From: Dacryopinax spathularia
Lineage: Eukaryota; Basidiomycota; Dacrymycetes; Dacrymycetales; Dacrymycetaceae
Reading direction: 5' to 3'
Assembly: GCA_037974965.1 (NCBI GenBank)
Contig: JBBPFI010000007.1
Span: 992,001 to 1,056,000 of the forward strand
Length of the DNA: 64,000 nt
Below are positions 34,425-45,112 of this stretch, in pieces. Both the position numbers and the translations under genes were made by a program. The stretch's first letter is position 1, and each line of letters begins with the position of its first letter. A model generated the notes under the pieces. The model was not told the DNA's origin and did no database searches. It worked only from the letters and a program-made list of their open reading frames with translations.

Positions 34425-34985
34425 CTTCATGATTGCGGTAGGAGGGCATCGCGCAGAGGTGAAGTGCGATCGAAACGGACGTATGAGCGCTATTGAGGAA
34501 TGTGGTGACCGGGGACAACAAGGCTGAGCGAATATTGCATAGACGCGGAGGAAGAAGGGACAGCAATAAAAGGACAGCCACTGGCAGCGTTGGGAGGGGG
34601 GGCAAAGTGTAGTGAGGACGACAGGAGGAGCGGAATGAGGAGGGTAGGAGGGGAGAAAGGGGTTATAGAGACAATCAAAACATATACCCTCGCAACGGTA
34701 GGATGCCCGAGCGGTAAGGGCGCGCTGCTATATCGCGAGCGCAAATTAGGTGGCTATATCGCGCACCAGAGGTCACTGGATCAATCCTCAATCCAGACTA
34801 CTCAGGGAAGAGTTTAACTCCCAAACCTACCCCTTTTGCACCGCCGACAGAGGCCGAAGGGTTCGGGGGGGCTGAGCAGAAGCAGGAAGACGTTGGAATA
34901 TTCGCGGGGGCAGTTGTCTCGGAGCCGGCAGGGTTTCTCCGCTGCACTCATGTTCGCGTCACTATTGTAGACGTGTTTCAAGACC
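34425..34985 (-). repeat. Right inverted arm
   Basis: Inverse copy of the left arm. The A-box-like text lies at about 34700 on the plus strand and the B-box-like text at about 34775. Similarity ends near the TCTACAATA / GTAGACGT boundary. Confidence 0.7.
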
Positions 34986-35194
34986 ATCCCTGGACAACGG
35001 AGTTGGGAAGGTTCTTTACCACGAAATATTGTTTGATCCCGGACTGCGACCTTCCAATTTAGGATAGGCTTCCGGCACAGCTTTAGTCACGCGCGTTAGG
35101 TAACGAGGTGGGATACGGGGCGCTTCGGTACACGTGTGGGGAAACAATGATATACAAGTCGCTACGTATCGCTCTGGAATAGGGCGTTCCTTCC

Positions 35195-35977
35195 CTACGC
35201 GCTCAATCTCGCCCCTCCAAAGTTCTCTAACAAAGCCGACAGTTGCAACAACGTACGCTCCTTCGCGGCCCTGTCCTCCTCGACTTGCTTAAGTCGTGCG
35301 GCGTAAGACTCCGACGCTTTCTTCTTTGCGACTTCTAGGGCTTTAACGGTCGTCTCGAGCTCGATGGTGTTGCTCTTCAGCGTCTCGACCTGGGCGGCAT
35401 ACTCTACCTTTTCGGCCTCGAGGTTCTTCAGAAGCTCCCTATACCGGCGACAATCTGCTTCGAGTTGTTGTATGCGCTCGGAGTACTCTGTCGCCTGAGC
35501 TTTCGCTGCGCTTGCCTCGGCCCGCGCCTTCTTTATCTGCGCGGTGTACTCCGCCAGGTTCGACTCCAACTCCTTTTCTATGTCCTTTATCAACGCAGCA
35601 TACTGTACGATCTCGGCTTCGACGCTCTGCAGGCGGGTTCTGTATTGGGCGGCCTGGTCTGCGGCGACCTGCTGCGAGTTCTCTTGGCGTGCGGCGTTCT
35701 CCAGTGCGGATATCCTGGCGGCGTAAGCTTCGTTTGCTGCCCGGAGCTCCTCTATCTGTTTTGCCAGGTTGTATGCTTGCGAGTCTACCGACGTCGACCC
35801 GCTTCCAGGTGACGTGCAAGTACTGGGGCTTTCATCTTCGTTCGTAATGGTGTGGTCGGACTCGGTGCTGTTCGTGCGCTGACGCTTACTGTGGCGGTCA
35901 TCGTCGTCCGTGCCTCGGCCGCGCTTGAGCTCTGCGGCTGTCTTGACTATGAGGCGCTGTGAAGTACTCAGCGTCAT
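35195..35977 (-). CDS. Coiled-coil protein, left end of the Helitron cluster
   Basis: 260 aa, single exon, not recognised. The start is placed at MTLSTSQRLIVKTAAELKRG; an upstream Met 27 codons earlier opens poorly. The first 60 residues are basic then Ser/Thr-rich (GRGTDDDDRHSKRQR is a likely nuclear signal). From about residue 70 it is a continuous coiled coil made of recurring YAA-x-I-x-x-LE units (YAARISALE, YRTRLQSVE, YAALIKDIE, YTAQIKKAR, YSERIQQLE, YAAQVETLK, YAARLKQVE). It is divergent from RepHel with a 496-bp gap, so it may share its promoter region and belong to the element. A chromosomal gene next to the insertion is the alternative. Confidence 0.65.
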   Translation of the reverse strand: MTLSTSQRLIVKTAAELKRGRGTDDDDRHSKRQRTNSTESDHTITNEDESPSTCTSPGSGSTSVDSQAYNLAKQIEELRAANEAYAARISALENAARQENSQQVAADQAAQYRTRLQSVEAEIVQYAALIKDIEKELESNLAEYTAQIKKARAEASAAKAQATEYSERIQQLEADCRRYRELLKNLEAEKVEYAAQVETLKSNTIELETTVKALEVAKKKASESYAARLKQVEEDRAAKERTLLQLSALLENFGGARLSA

Positions 35978-36473
35978 GTTACTGTCAGGTATATGAACGC
36001 AGTGGAAAGCGTACTGCAATAGTTGCTTCGTCAAACATGTTGCAGGTTCGGTGATCAAGGTGGTCGGTCAAAATCAAGGAGTAGTAACGCGCGGATAAGC
36101 GGCGAAGACCAAGAAGCGCATATATGTACGCTCGTACATGAAGTCGATGACTCGCGCGCAGGCGTAACAGGGGAAGTTGTTAGGGGCGCATATAGCTGTC
36201 GCTCGTAGCAATTGTGAGTCGCCTTGATAGTTCAACCCCTATCTTCTCTCATTCGTCCTCCTAGTTCTCCTATGAGCATTCCTAACCCCGAAGGTTAGCT
36301 TTCCTTACATGGTCGACTGGTTTAGCACTGCGTGGCGCATATTGCGATGTTGTGTCTCAGCATCGCCCTGCGGAACCGGATCCGCCTCACTGCCTTCGTA
36401 CGAGCTTTAGAACACTGCCTGTGCTCGCGGGGAAAGGTACAGGCGAAGGCGGTGAAGGCGACGGGGTATATAT
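35978..36473. promoter_or_regulatory. Divergent promoter region, coiled-coil gene / RepHel
   Basis: 496 bp. A strong TATA stretch (GGGTATATATATGCG) lies at about 36461-36475 on the plus strand, directly over the first ATG of RepHel. Confidence 0.6.
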
Positions 36474-39400
36474 ATGCGCGTTACTGCAACGGATCATGGT
36501 ATGGCGCCCGCTTTTTGTGAGCTTGACTTTGACCGACGCGTTGTTAAGCAGGGCGCCGTGGTATTCTCTGTCGAAGATCTGGACGCCAATTATCAATTCG
36601 TGCGCTGTTACCTAGACCCGAATGGCTTGCCCGATGTTCTGCGAGACGACTGTCTGCTGATTCGCGCTTCTGTCGAGGACATGTTGGGTGCGTACCATCA
36701 TTTGACGAAGGTGGATCTGCTGCACATCGCCCATCGGATCGGCCTGCGCTTTCAGAGGTTCATTACGAAAGTAAACATGACGTCCATTCTGCTCCACGCA
36801 GAGAACCGTGTTCGCCACCTCATTTGGCACTTGGATGTGCGCCGGCGTCGTGACTATGGGACGTGGCGTGCGCAAGGACGAGTGTTTAACGCCCCTCGAT
36901 TACCCAAACGACCAAGGGAGCGTAGTCCTGATTGTCCCCGGAAGGTGTCGATCTCTCGGCAACGGTATCCCCCAACGCCAGATGAAGCACTCGAACGTTC
37001 TATTATCGCGGAATATCAGGACCTTACTAGTTACGCGAAGCTGGAACAAGGCGTCTGCGGGTGCTGCGGAGAGTTGCGTCCCTTGCTCACTTTGCGGGCC
37101 GTGCCCGTAGGGGACGTGGATTTCCTTTTGCTACGCAACAAACATATACCACGCGATTTAATGCCTACATCCTACTCGATACGTGCTTACGATGACGCTA
37201 TTCTGAACGCTCGTGGCCTTAGCAACCCCTGGGTTCGGCAAGGCTCGGTTTTCTTATGTCCGCAGTGCAAGACGTCCCTGCAAAAGGCGCGGATCCCTCC
37301 GCTCGCCTTGGCGAATGGATTCTACTACGCGTACGAGCATGTCCCTGCGCATGTTCAAGCGGCGTTTCGCTCAGCCACTTTTGTCGATCGTCGCCTAGTG
37401 GCTCGCTGCTCTGCGAGTAAGATCTGCTTTCGGTATTTCGACAACCCGGAAAGCAAGCTATATCGGCAAGGGGTTGATGCCATGCAAAGATACCATAGAG
37501 GCAACGTGCTCATCTTGCCACAGGAGAACGGCACCTTGTACGACATGTTACCGCCGCCAATCGAGGATGTGAAAGACAGTTTCGTGGTGCTCTTCGCCGG
37601 CCGAGAGGCTCCCACTACCGAGGTGGTCCGCAGAATAGGCCCTCTAAAAGCGAACGCTAATACCGTCCGCACACTCATCGAATGGTTACTTGCCAACAAT
37701 AAATCCTATACGTGCGCTACCCCCGACTTCCCTACCGGGGCGACATTTAGTCAGCGTCGATTTAATGCGCTGTTCCCGTTAGACGCCCCTAACACATCCT
37801 CTGTCGTCTTTCCCTTCATAGAAATTGGGCACGTTGCGCTCAGCGAAGGTCAAATTGCGGCAGAGTCGGACGTTTCGGATCGAAATGGCTATCAGTTCTC
37901 TGACAGGGGAGAAGACGACTTTCTTATGGAGGCGTCGGGATACTCGGCGAGTGATCGGTCGTCTCAGAGTTATCGAGCGATGAAGGCGGATGCACTAGCT
38001 CATTGCTTAGACAAAAAAGGCGCATTCGTAGTTGCGCGGCGTGGCAACCGCGCAGTTCAAGACCTGCGAAACGAGCATACACTGACGTGGATGTTCCCTC
38101 ATCTCGATCCCTTCGGATTGGGAGGGTTTGATGATCCTAAAAGGCATACGCCAGTATCCATGGCCAAGCAACTTGCCCATCTCATGCGCTTGGCAGACGC
38201 CCCTTTCCAAGAAGATCCATCGTTCGCCTTTGTATTTCACTCAATCCTACAGAAGCGCCAGAGCTTAAGAGACGCATTTTTCCGAATCCCCGAGGGCGCC
38301 CATGGCGATATTGTCGAGAATATCAAGAACGTCGATGTTCAGACGCTGGTGGACCTCGCGCGGAAGCTGGAAGTGGATAAATGGACGAAGCCTGCTACAG
38401 ACGAGGAGAGGTTGGCGTTTCGTGTTATGAGGAAGATTCACATGCTGCGGAAACACGCTCCTGGCACGGACGCCTATAAGACATGTCGCCGAAACGAGAT
38501 TCGCGGTCTTATCGTCAGCTTGGGTTGCCCAGCGTTCTTTTTCACGCTGACACCTAATGATATCGATGGCTTGCTCTGCCAGTTGGCTCTTTCTGGCTAC
38601 ACAAACATGGAGGTGATGGGCTCAGGAACTACTAGGGAAACGAGATTCGCTCGCGCCATGAAGGTCGCTCAAAACCCCGCTGTAGTGGCACAAGTCTTCC
38701 ACGAGACTATGGAGCGATTTCGAGACGTTGTTCTACGGTACGGGAAGGGCGCTGGATTATTTGGGATCTGCAAAGGCTTCTATGGCATGGTAGAAGCGCA
38801 AGGCCGAGGCACTCTCCATTGCCACATGCTGATATGGATCGAAGGGCACCCATCGCCAGCTGCTTTGCGAGAGAAATTAAGAGACGATGGTTTCAAGAAG
38901 TCGTTGATATCTTGGCTCGAGCGCTTAATTAAAACGGAACTTCCGCACACGGTAGAAGTCGTACGGCCAGAACAAGTCGCATCTGAACGCCCTTCTCTGT
39001 CAAAGGACGACATCGATCCGCGTACTATGCAAGGTCCGCAGATCTCTAGTATGCCGCCGGAAGATTTCTCTCCTGCCTTCCACGCACATGTCAGAGATCT
39101 TGTGTACAGAAACAACTGGCACGAACATCGAGCAGGATGCTGGATACATTTGAAACCGGGTGAGGAGCGTACGGACGAGAAATGCCGTATGAGGATGGAT
39201 GGTTCCACTCGAGCGGTCACTACATTGGAGGAAGACTCAGGAGCCTTGCTCTTACGCCGTCTCCATCCGAAGATCAATGAGTATAACGACATTATCATGT
39301 TCCTCTTTAAGTGCAACATGGACCTGCAGTTTCTAGGATCAGGCGAGGAGGCTAAGGCTGCGCTGTTCTATATTACGGACTACATAACCAAGTCGTCGCT

Positions 39401-42400
39401 CAAGGTACACGCGGGTATGAGCGCGCTTATTTACGCCATTGAGAAGAACCGCGATAAGTACGCAGAACTACCAGCCAGTGATCATGTAAGCGAAGATAAA
39501 AGCCTCGTCAACAAGATGGTGAACGCCATGATGTCTCGTCAGGAGATGTCCCATCAGCAAGTAATGAGCTACTACGTAGGAGGCGGCGACTTCTATACCT
39601 CGCACTCGTATGTTGTTCTTCAATGGGGACGGTTTTTGCGATTAGTTGCGGAGCTAGAGGGCGCGCCAGCAGCCTCGGAGGAGGAGGGTGTGCACGAAAC
39701 ACCCGACGTCGATACTAACGAAGAAGGCGCTGACGAAGACTTCATTGCGCGCCACGCTAATCTGACTCTGAGCATCCTAAACGGAGACGTCTCAGTAGCC
39801 AACCAGTGTCAAGATTACCTGCTGCGCCCTGAAGAATCGAAGTTTGAGTCGCTATCCGTGTACAACTATGTCGCCAAAGTACATAAGGAAGTCAAACCAA
39901 AGCCTAAGCAACGCCGTGACGATACAGACTCCGACGCCCGGGGGTCCGACAGTGAGACCGACGACGGAGAAAGTACGCCGCCACGTAGAGGCTCGCCCTC
40001 GTTACCTCGCGGGGAATACCTACCTCAGCATACACAGAGCGTCACACATCGCGCCAAGCTAAGACGAAAGGCATGCGTGCCTGTTTTGATCGGACCTACC
40101 ATGCCGAATGCGGAGGGTTCTGATGACGAACGAGAAGCCTGGTGTCGAGCTGTGCTCACACTATTTGTTCCATGGCGAAACCTGCGGGACCTTAAAGCGC
40201 CTGACGAATCGTGGACAGACGCCTATACAAGGCGCACTTTTAGCGAGCGCGACGTCGAACTGATCAAGAATATGAACGTGCTAAGAGAGTGCAAGGAGGC
40301 GAGGGACTTAGACCTGCGCATACGGGTACGCAAGCGACAGGCTCGCCCGATGGATGCAGAGGCGGACGATAACGTGATCGCTGAGTTCGAGGACCATGTG
40401 TTCTTTGACGACAGCTTAGAGGCTGCCGATCCTACTGCTGTCGAGGCGGACGAACAAGGGTCAGCCGAAGACGCGATATATCTCCAAAGTCAGGCAGAAT
40501 GTGCGCGGCTCACTGGTTCTATCTCAGCAGTGATGAGCCATCCAACCCCTGTTGCGCCGGCCATTCTACCCACACCGTCTCTTGAAGCGCAATTATGTTC
40601 GACAGCCGATAAGCGCGCGTTAGCTGACTTCGCTGAACAGCTCCGAGAATGGCGAAAAGATAGGCGACCTCACAAGCACGAAAGCGAGGATATAGACCCC
40701 GCCCGTGAAGCGGACGGCCCGCAAAATTACATAGCGCACGTGGTGGAGAACGCATGCTTCCTCAATCGCAGTCGAAATGACGCTCTGTCCAGGTCTGAAA
40801 AGGTAGCTCGCGCCTTCTCTGACGTCGCTCGTGACTATCGCCTCTACGATAACCCCGAGCAGCTACGTTCGTTGCAGACCGTCGCTCACCATTTGGCTGC
40901 TCAGCCTTCTCAGCAGTTGTTTTTGTATGTAGGTGGAGGGGCCGGCACAGGGAAGAGTCACGTCATTAAGTCGATAGAGTCTCTCTTCGTCAAGCTAGGC
41001 GAGCGAGACTCACTGCTCCTCAGCGCCCCTACAGGAGCCGCCGCGGTACTGATAGGCGGATATACCGTGCACGCCCTTACCCTCCTTCCGTCAGTATCGA
41101 GCCGGAAACCGAACTTGTCTCTACTAGATTCGATATGGAGAGAGGTGCGCTGGCTAATCATCGATGAAATATCGATGATGTCCGCGGTGTTCTTATACGA
41201 AGTGTCTGAACGACTCTGTATGGCGAAAGGCACCAACCCCGATGTAGCCTTCGGCGGCGTCAACATAATATACACCGGCGATTTCGGCCAACTAAAACCG
41301 TTCGGAGCCCTTCCGCTCTACAGCAATCAACTCGTTCAGCACGTCGGCGCTCGCATCTCACAGCGCATCAGAGGCCAACACGCCCTGAACGGCGCGCTTC
41401 TCTGGCGTCAGTTAGACTCGGTCGTGCTTCTTAAGCAAAACATGCGCCAGGCGGGCGACACAAAGTGGGCAGCCCTACTAGAGCGGTTGCGTTCTGGTCG
41501 CGCTTGGACCGGGTACGACGTGTCTGCAACTCGGGAAGTCGTGGCAGACAACACGTACGGCATAGCAGACTATGAGGTTCTGAAAGGTCGCCTGCTTGAC
41601 TGCTTGCAGGAGTACGACCCCGACGCTCTTGCGTCCTTTAGGGACGCACCTGTCATTGTCGCAACTAGACGGCTAAGAGACAACCTGAACCTAGTATTGG
41701 CGAGGATGCACGCTGCCCGAATCGGCGAGACCTGTCGGCTGTATTTTTCTCAAGACTATCTGAAAAAACACGCCATCACGGGCGATTTGCAAGAGCGCCT
41801 TTGGCGGATGGACACGCGGGATATCGACGCCCCAGCTTGCATTCCGCTGTTTGTAGGAATGCGCGTCATGATTACCGAGAACGTTGCCATATCCAAGAAC
41901 CTAGTAAATGGAACGACTGGAGTAGTGACCGGTATCAGGTACAACGAAGGAAGTAACGGCGTCCGTTACCCCGCCGCGGTGTATGTCCATGTCGAGACGT
42001 GTTCTCTCCAGCACGATGGTCTTCCCGCGAAGGTTGTCTGCCTTCAGCCAATCAAGTCCACATTGACCTACATTGCCACTGCCTACGATGGGGCGCCAGT
42101 CAAGTACACTATAAGGCGAGCCCACTTACCGGTACTGCCTGCCTACAGCTACACGGACTACAAAAGCCAGGGTCGCTCTTTACCCTGCGCGATTGTAGAC
42201 CTTGCCGGCTGTCGAAGTGCGCAGAGCGCATACGTGATGCTATCACGGGTTCGCAGTCTTCACGGTCTCGCCATACTGAGGCACTTTACTACGAAGCATC
42301 TGTATTGCCGTCAGCCTTCCGAGCTGCGAGACGAAATGAATAGGCTGGCAGAGCTAGATGAGGCGACTCAGTCGAGGTTAGCAGCGCTTTGTGGAGCGGT

Positions 42401-42407
42401 CGTCTGA
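36474..42407 (+). CDS. Helitron RepHel transposase (rolling-circle Rep plus PIF1-like helicase)
   Basis: One uninterrupted exon of 1977 codons. It nicks and joins DNA and unwinds it during rolling-circle transposition. Near residues 195-270 are CxxC pairs (CGCCGEL, CPQCK). The Rep domain has FFFTLTPNDIDGL, the two-His motif GRGTLHCHMLIW (His782, His784), and YITDYITK with the paired tyrosines Tyr966 and Tyr970, so both catalytic sets are present. The helicase has Walker A GGGAGTGKS (Lys1494), LIIDEISMM, YTGDFGQLKP, a GMRVMITENV block and YKSQGRSLPCAIVDL with VMLSRVRS. All motifs being intact suggests recent activity. The TATA box overlaps the first ATG, so the Met at 36501 (MAPAFCELDFD) may be the real start. 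Confidence 0.95.
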   Translation: MRVTATDHGMAPAFCELDFDRRVVKQGAVVFSVEDLDANYQFVRCYLDPNGLPDVLRDDCLLIRASVEDMLGAYHHLTKVDLLHIAHRIGLRFQRFITKVNMTSILLHAENRVRHLIWHLDVRRRRDYGTWRAQGRVFNAPRLPKRPRERSPDCPRKVSISRQRYPPTPDEALERSIIAEYQDLTSYAKLEQGVCGCCGELRPLLTLRAVPVGDVDFLLLRNKHIPRDLMPTSYSIRAYDDAILNARGLSNPWVRQGSVFLCPQCKTSLQKARIPPLALANGFYYAYEHVPAHVQAAFRSATFVDRRLVARCSASKICFRYFDNPESKLYRQGVDAMQRYHRGNVLILPQENGTLYDMLPPPIEDVKDSFVVLFAGREAPTTEVVRRIGPLKANANTVRTLIEWLLANNKSYTCATPDFPTGATFSQRRFNALFPLDAPNTSSVVFPFIEIGHVALSEGQIAAESDVSDRNGYQFSDRGEDDFLMEASGYSASDRSSQSYRAMKADALAHCLDKKGAFVVARRGNRAVQDLRNEHTLTWMFPHLDPFGLGGFDDPKRHTPVSMAKQLAHLMRLADAPFQEDPSFAFVFHSILQKRQSLRDAFFRIPEGAHGDIVENIKNVDVQTLVDLARKLEVDKWTKPATDEERLAFRVMRKIHMLRKHAPGTDAYKTCRRNEIRGLIVSLGCPAFFFTLTPNDIDGLLCQLALSGYTNMEVMGSGTTRETRFARAMKVAQNPAVVAQVFHETMERFRDVVLRYGKGAGLFGICKGFYGMVEAQGRGTLHCHMLIWIEGHPSPAALREKLRDDGFKKSLISWLERLIKTELPHTVEVVRPEQVASERPSLSKDDIDPRTMQGPQISSMPPEDFSPAFHAHVRDLVYRNNWHEHRAGCWIHLKPGEERTDEKCRMRMDGSTRAVTTLEEDSGALLLRRLHPKINEYNDIIMFLFKCNMDLQFLGSGEEAKAALFYITDYITKSSLKVHAGMSALIYAIEKNRDKYAELPASDHVSEDKSLVNKMVNAMMSRQEMSHQQVMSYYVGGGDFYTSHSYVVLQWGRFLRLVAELEGAPAASEEEGVHETPDVDTNEEGADEDFIARHANLTLSILNGDVSVANQCQDYLLRPEESKFESLSVYNYVAKVHKEVKPKPKQRRDDTDSDARGSDSETDDGESTPPRRGSPSLPRGEYLPQHTQSVTHRAKLRRKACVPVLIGPTMPNAEGSDDEREAWCRAVLTLFVPWRNLRDLKAPDESWTDAYTRRTFSERDVELIKNMNVLRECKEARDLDLRIRVRKRQARPMDAEADDNVIAEFEDHVFFDDSLEAADPTAVEADEQGSAEDAIYLQSQAECARLTGSISAVMSHPTPVAPAILPTPSLEAQLCSTADKRALADFAEQLREWRKDRRPHKHESEDIDPAREADGPQNYIAHVVENACFLNRSRNDALSRSEKVARAFSDVARDYRLYDNPEQLRSLQTVAHHLAAQPSQQLFLYVGGGAGTGKSHVIKSIESLFVKLGERDSLLLSAPTGAAAVLIGGYTVHALTLLPSVSSRKPNLSLLDSIWREVRWLIIDEISMMSAVFLYEVSERLCMAKGTNPDVAFGGVNIIYTGDFGQLKPFGALPLYSNQLVQHVGARISQRIRGQHALNGALLWRQLDSVVLLKQNMRQAGDTKWAALLERLRSGRAWTGYDVSATREVVADNTYGIADYEVLKGRLLDCLQEYDPDALASFRDAPVIVATRRLRDNLNLVLARMHAARIGETCRLYFSQDYLKKHAITGDLQERLWRMDTRDIDAPACIPLFVGMRVMITENVAISKNLVNGTTGVVTGIRYNEGSNGVRYPAAVYVHVETCSLQHDGLPAKVVCLQPIKSTLTYIATAYDGAPVKYTIRRAHLPVLPAYSYTDYKSQGRSLPCAIVDLAGCRSAQSAYVMLSRVRSLHGLAILRHFTTKHLYCRQPSELRDEMNRLAELDEATQSRLAALCGAVV

Positions 42408-42913
42408 CAGGACCCTTACTGTACGTTTCCTCACATTCCAGGCACACCTCGCCTTTGCCACTGTACTCTTGTCTCTGTACCTTAAACTATCTCAAATTTT
42501 GCTGTTCCTCGCCTCTAACGCACAAGACATGTGCGGCTGTACCTCAACGGCTGTCCAAGGATGCGCCGCCTTCCTGTACGTTCCTGACGGGGCGCAGCCT
42601 AGGCACGCCATGTCTCATAAGCCCGCTGGTACTAGGGCGTGCGCTGTCTCTCCTTCGCTGCATGTACTACAGAGTCAGTACACAGCGCTGGTACACAGCG
42701 CCAACCAGGCATGAACCACCCTACATCGCCTCCGGTAAAGTTGCACAGGTACGTGGACCGCCCCCAGCTCATTCGTACAGCAGCTTACACAGCCTACTCA
42801 GACTCAGGTCGTACTGTCGACGTACTGCACCGAAAGCACTCACGTACACTGCTTCTGGCAGCCCTATAAAGGTGCGCATGCTTGAAGCGTGTGCATCATA
42901 CAAACCGTGCTTA
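42408..42913. promoter_or_regulatory. Gap between RepHel and cargo gene 1
   Basis: 506 bp. A CCCTATAAAGG box at about 42862-42872 lies about 45 bp before the ATG of cargo gene 1. Open frames here run on into that gene in other phases. Confidence 0.5.
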
Positions 42914-44110
42914 ATGGGCAAACGGAAAGCTACATCGCCCACGAACGAAGAGGTGACAGCGAAGCGACAGCGGTTCGTGGGCTTAAGAGCCGGGTGCTAC
43001 TCCTGACGGATTTCAAACAGAGCGAACCAAGACACTGGTGACGAAGTACAGTCCCTGTCGCCATCCTCAGATCCGGACTCGTCGTCCGTCAAACGGCGCC
43101 TCTTCGCAGACGAGCTTTCTCACAACTCGGCCGCTACAGTCACAGACGGCGGCTCCTCTACCCACCCGTCTTCACCGACTGCAATAATCGTCGGGGAAGA
43201 TGACGCAGCGAAACATGCGGATTTAACGGTGACGGCTATACCGGATCGCGCAGACAAAGTGCACGCCCTGCAAACTGGCGCAGATGTAGACCTGGCGGAA
43301 TATGATCAGTCAATGCAGTCGTGCGTTCTCCTACTTTTAGTCTCGCTCGCCTCTGACCTTTCTTTAAGCCGCATCATAGCCATGCGTTCTTACTCGGATC
43401 CTACCCGCGGCCTATACTACATAACGCAGTTCCCTATGAACCTTCGTTTCGGTTATAATCAGGCAGTTAACATGTCCAACTTTCTCGTGCGCAAGGATAA
43501 CACGGCTGCACTCTTATGGGTCGTTGGTCGCGTCGTCGCAGCTCAATTCGTGGATGACGACGGGGCTTGGGCGGACCAAGTATATCTGAGCGTTAAACCC
43601 ATCTGCAAAGAAGACACCAAGGCGGCCACTAAAGTATCAAATTCCTATGCAAAGCCTAAGCTAGGTATTCCTATTGTCGAGCGTGCATTATCGCGAGAGA
43701 TTAATTGTGGACCAGAGCAGGAGCTCAATCCTTTCGGTACAATTCTCGCTGGTAGGTTTCAAAAGGCCTATCAATCTCCCAAACCCGTGCGTATTTCCTC
43801 AGTGCGCGCCTCCATTTCTGTTTAACACAACTCCTCATAGGCTACGGAGTTTAAGAAGACGTATGACGCTCGGGACGGCATGAAGGAGAAACGAGAGTTG
43901 CGCAATTATCCATGCGCGAAACTCAAGAAGGGCGATTTGGTGCTAATGGAATGTCGCGTCCGAAAACGTGTAGACAACAAAGACTTAGCCGACGACAGGC
44001 TCAAACGGGAGGATCAGCCTTATCGCATCGCCTTCTACCTCAACGCTGTTTATCTGCTAGCAGAGGGCGACGTGCCGGATGACGACGATGGTATCTCTTA
44101 CAACTTCTAG
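42914..44110 (+). CDS. Cargo gene 1: unrecognised acidic/basic protein with a KKGDLVLMECRV block
   Basis: 355 aa in three exons (42914-42976, 43052-43786, 43841-44110). No family recognised. The N-terminus MGKRKATSPTNEEVTAKRQR is a likely bipartite nuclear signal. Residues 20-90 are Ser/Asp-rich. The globular part reads SYSDPTRGLYYITQFPMNL, then FLVRKDNTAALLWVVGRVVA. The C-terminal part has KLKKGDLVLMECRVRKR and a WxxxF-like YRIAFYLNAVYLL strand, then an acidic DDDDG. The alternating strands with a GDLVLMEC turn resemble an OB-like or chromo-like barrel, so nucleic-acid binding is a guess. A TATAAA box lies about 45 bp upstream. The hydrophobic stretch at 43321-43379 could look like an intron, but removing it breaks the frame. 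Confidence 0.65.
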
Positions 44111-44152
44111 CCTTGCGTCTGTGCATTGTCCCGTTCCCTAAAACATGTACAA

Positions 44153-44843
44153 TTACTCGCACAAAAAATCCATAGGCCTGCGGAAAATATCGTAGAGCAA
44201 GTCACCCGCGCGAAGGGGAGCCAAGTTGTAGTTGCGCTGCACTACGACCTGCCGGATATTCTCCACCTCGCTCATCCCTACGTCCCCGAACTCCATGCGG
44301 GCGTCTTGCACAGCCGTACACCGTCGAAAGGCTAGATATGATACGGCGTCTCCTCCCTCCTCCGCTGGCTGATCTGTAGCAGTTCCTTGCACAACCAAGT
44401 AGTCGGCTTCGTGGTGTGCACGCCCGATGTACAGTTCAGCAACTGCTCGTGGTTGATGCATCCATTGCCGCACATTTATTGCATGCACGTCACATGTGGA
44501 ATCGGTCGAAATGGAGTAGTAAATCGAGAGCGTAATTAGCTCTGCACACCCATCGACGCTCTTCAAGAAGAGCACCTTGGTAGGCACCTCCACGAAAGGT
44601 AAGGCCGACTGCCGATATGTTAGCGAGCTCTCTCTCGCGCTCCACCAAGTACGTACGCTGGCTTCCCTCAGCGGTGCCCATCCCACCTTAATCGTTGGCA
44701 CGACCTCGTACCAGATATCGTGACCGGCCTCGTCCTCCTCCTACACAGGTCAAAAAGGGGCGCCGCCCAATTGGAGCCAGGCTCACCTCTGCCGCACGCT
44801 TCCTCTCGTCTCTTAAGATGCTTGTGATTGTCGCAGTCACCAT
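44153..44843 (-). CDS. Cargo gene 2: unrecognised 214-aa protein
   Basis: Two exons (44843-44787, 44740-44153) joined across a 46-bp intron that keeps the frame. It begins MVTATITSILRDERKRAAEE, then GHDIWYEVVPTIKVGWAPL and a long mixed alpha/beta part (VPTKVLFLKSVDGCAELITL, AELYIGRAHHEADYLVVQG), ending GDLLYDIFRRPMDFLCE. No known motif. Its 3' end faces that of cargo gene 1, 42 bp away. Codon use and intron size match its neighbours, so it is probably an expressed gene of the element. Confidence 0.6.
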
Positions 44844-45112
44844 AGCGAGTCTATAGGGTGTACGCAACTAAAGGGCGACGACTTCATGCAATAAAGGTCG
44901 TACCGAGCGTAACTAGCGAAGTGAACAAGCAAGCGCGGACTATGGTGCGACTCAGGGTAGTCATCTATCTAGAGTATCACGCGCGTCTTCATAGCATCCG
45001 CCCTTTACCCACTCTGCGGTTTGCTCCGCAGACCTAGGCCCGCCGCCATACCTCGTATGAACCTGTGAGAACAGAGTATCAGCCGCTATACCAACCTGTC
45101 TCAATATTGCTC

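Larger units (their letters stand above)
32515..34985. mobile_element. Fold-back type element with about 550-bp inverted arms
   Basis: Sequence from about 32515 to 33075 recurs in inverse orientation at about 34425-34985 with high identity. For example, the block around 32695-32815 matches the complement of 34690-34815 almost base for base. The core between the arms (33.1-34.4 kb) has no recognisable transposase. It may be a non-autonomous element with long terminal inverted repeats, or two copies of one repeat inserted head to head. A third arm copy lies near 52.7 kb. End positions are good to about 10-20 bp; no target duplication could be identified. Confidence 0.7.

Noticed and set aside
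34690-34800. Possible tRNA gene (A- and B-box-like text)
   Set aside because: The acceptor arm does not pair and no cloverleaf closes; it recurs in the other arm, so it is part of a repeat.
43321-43379. Possible intron in cargo gene 1
   Set aside because: It has GT and AG ends, but removing 59 nt breaks the frame, whereas retaining it keeps the gene open.
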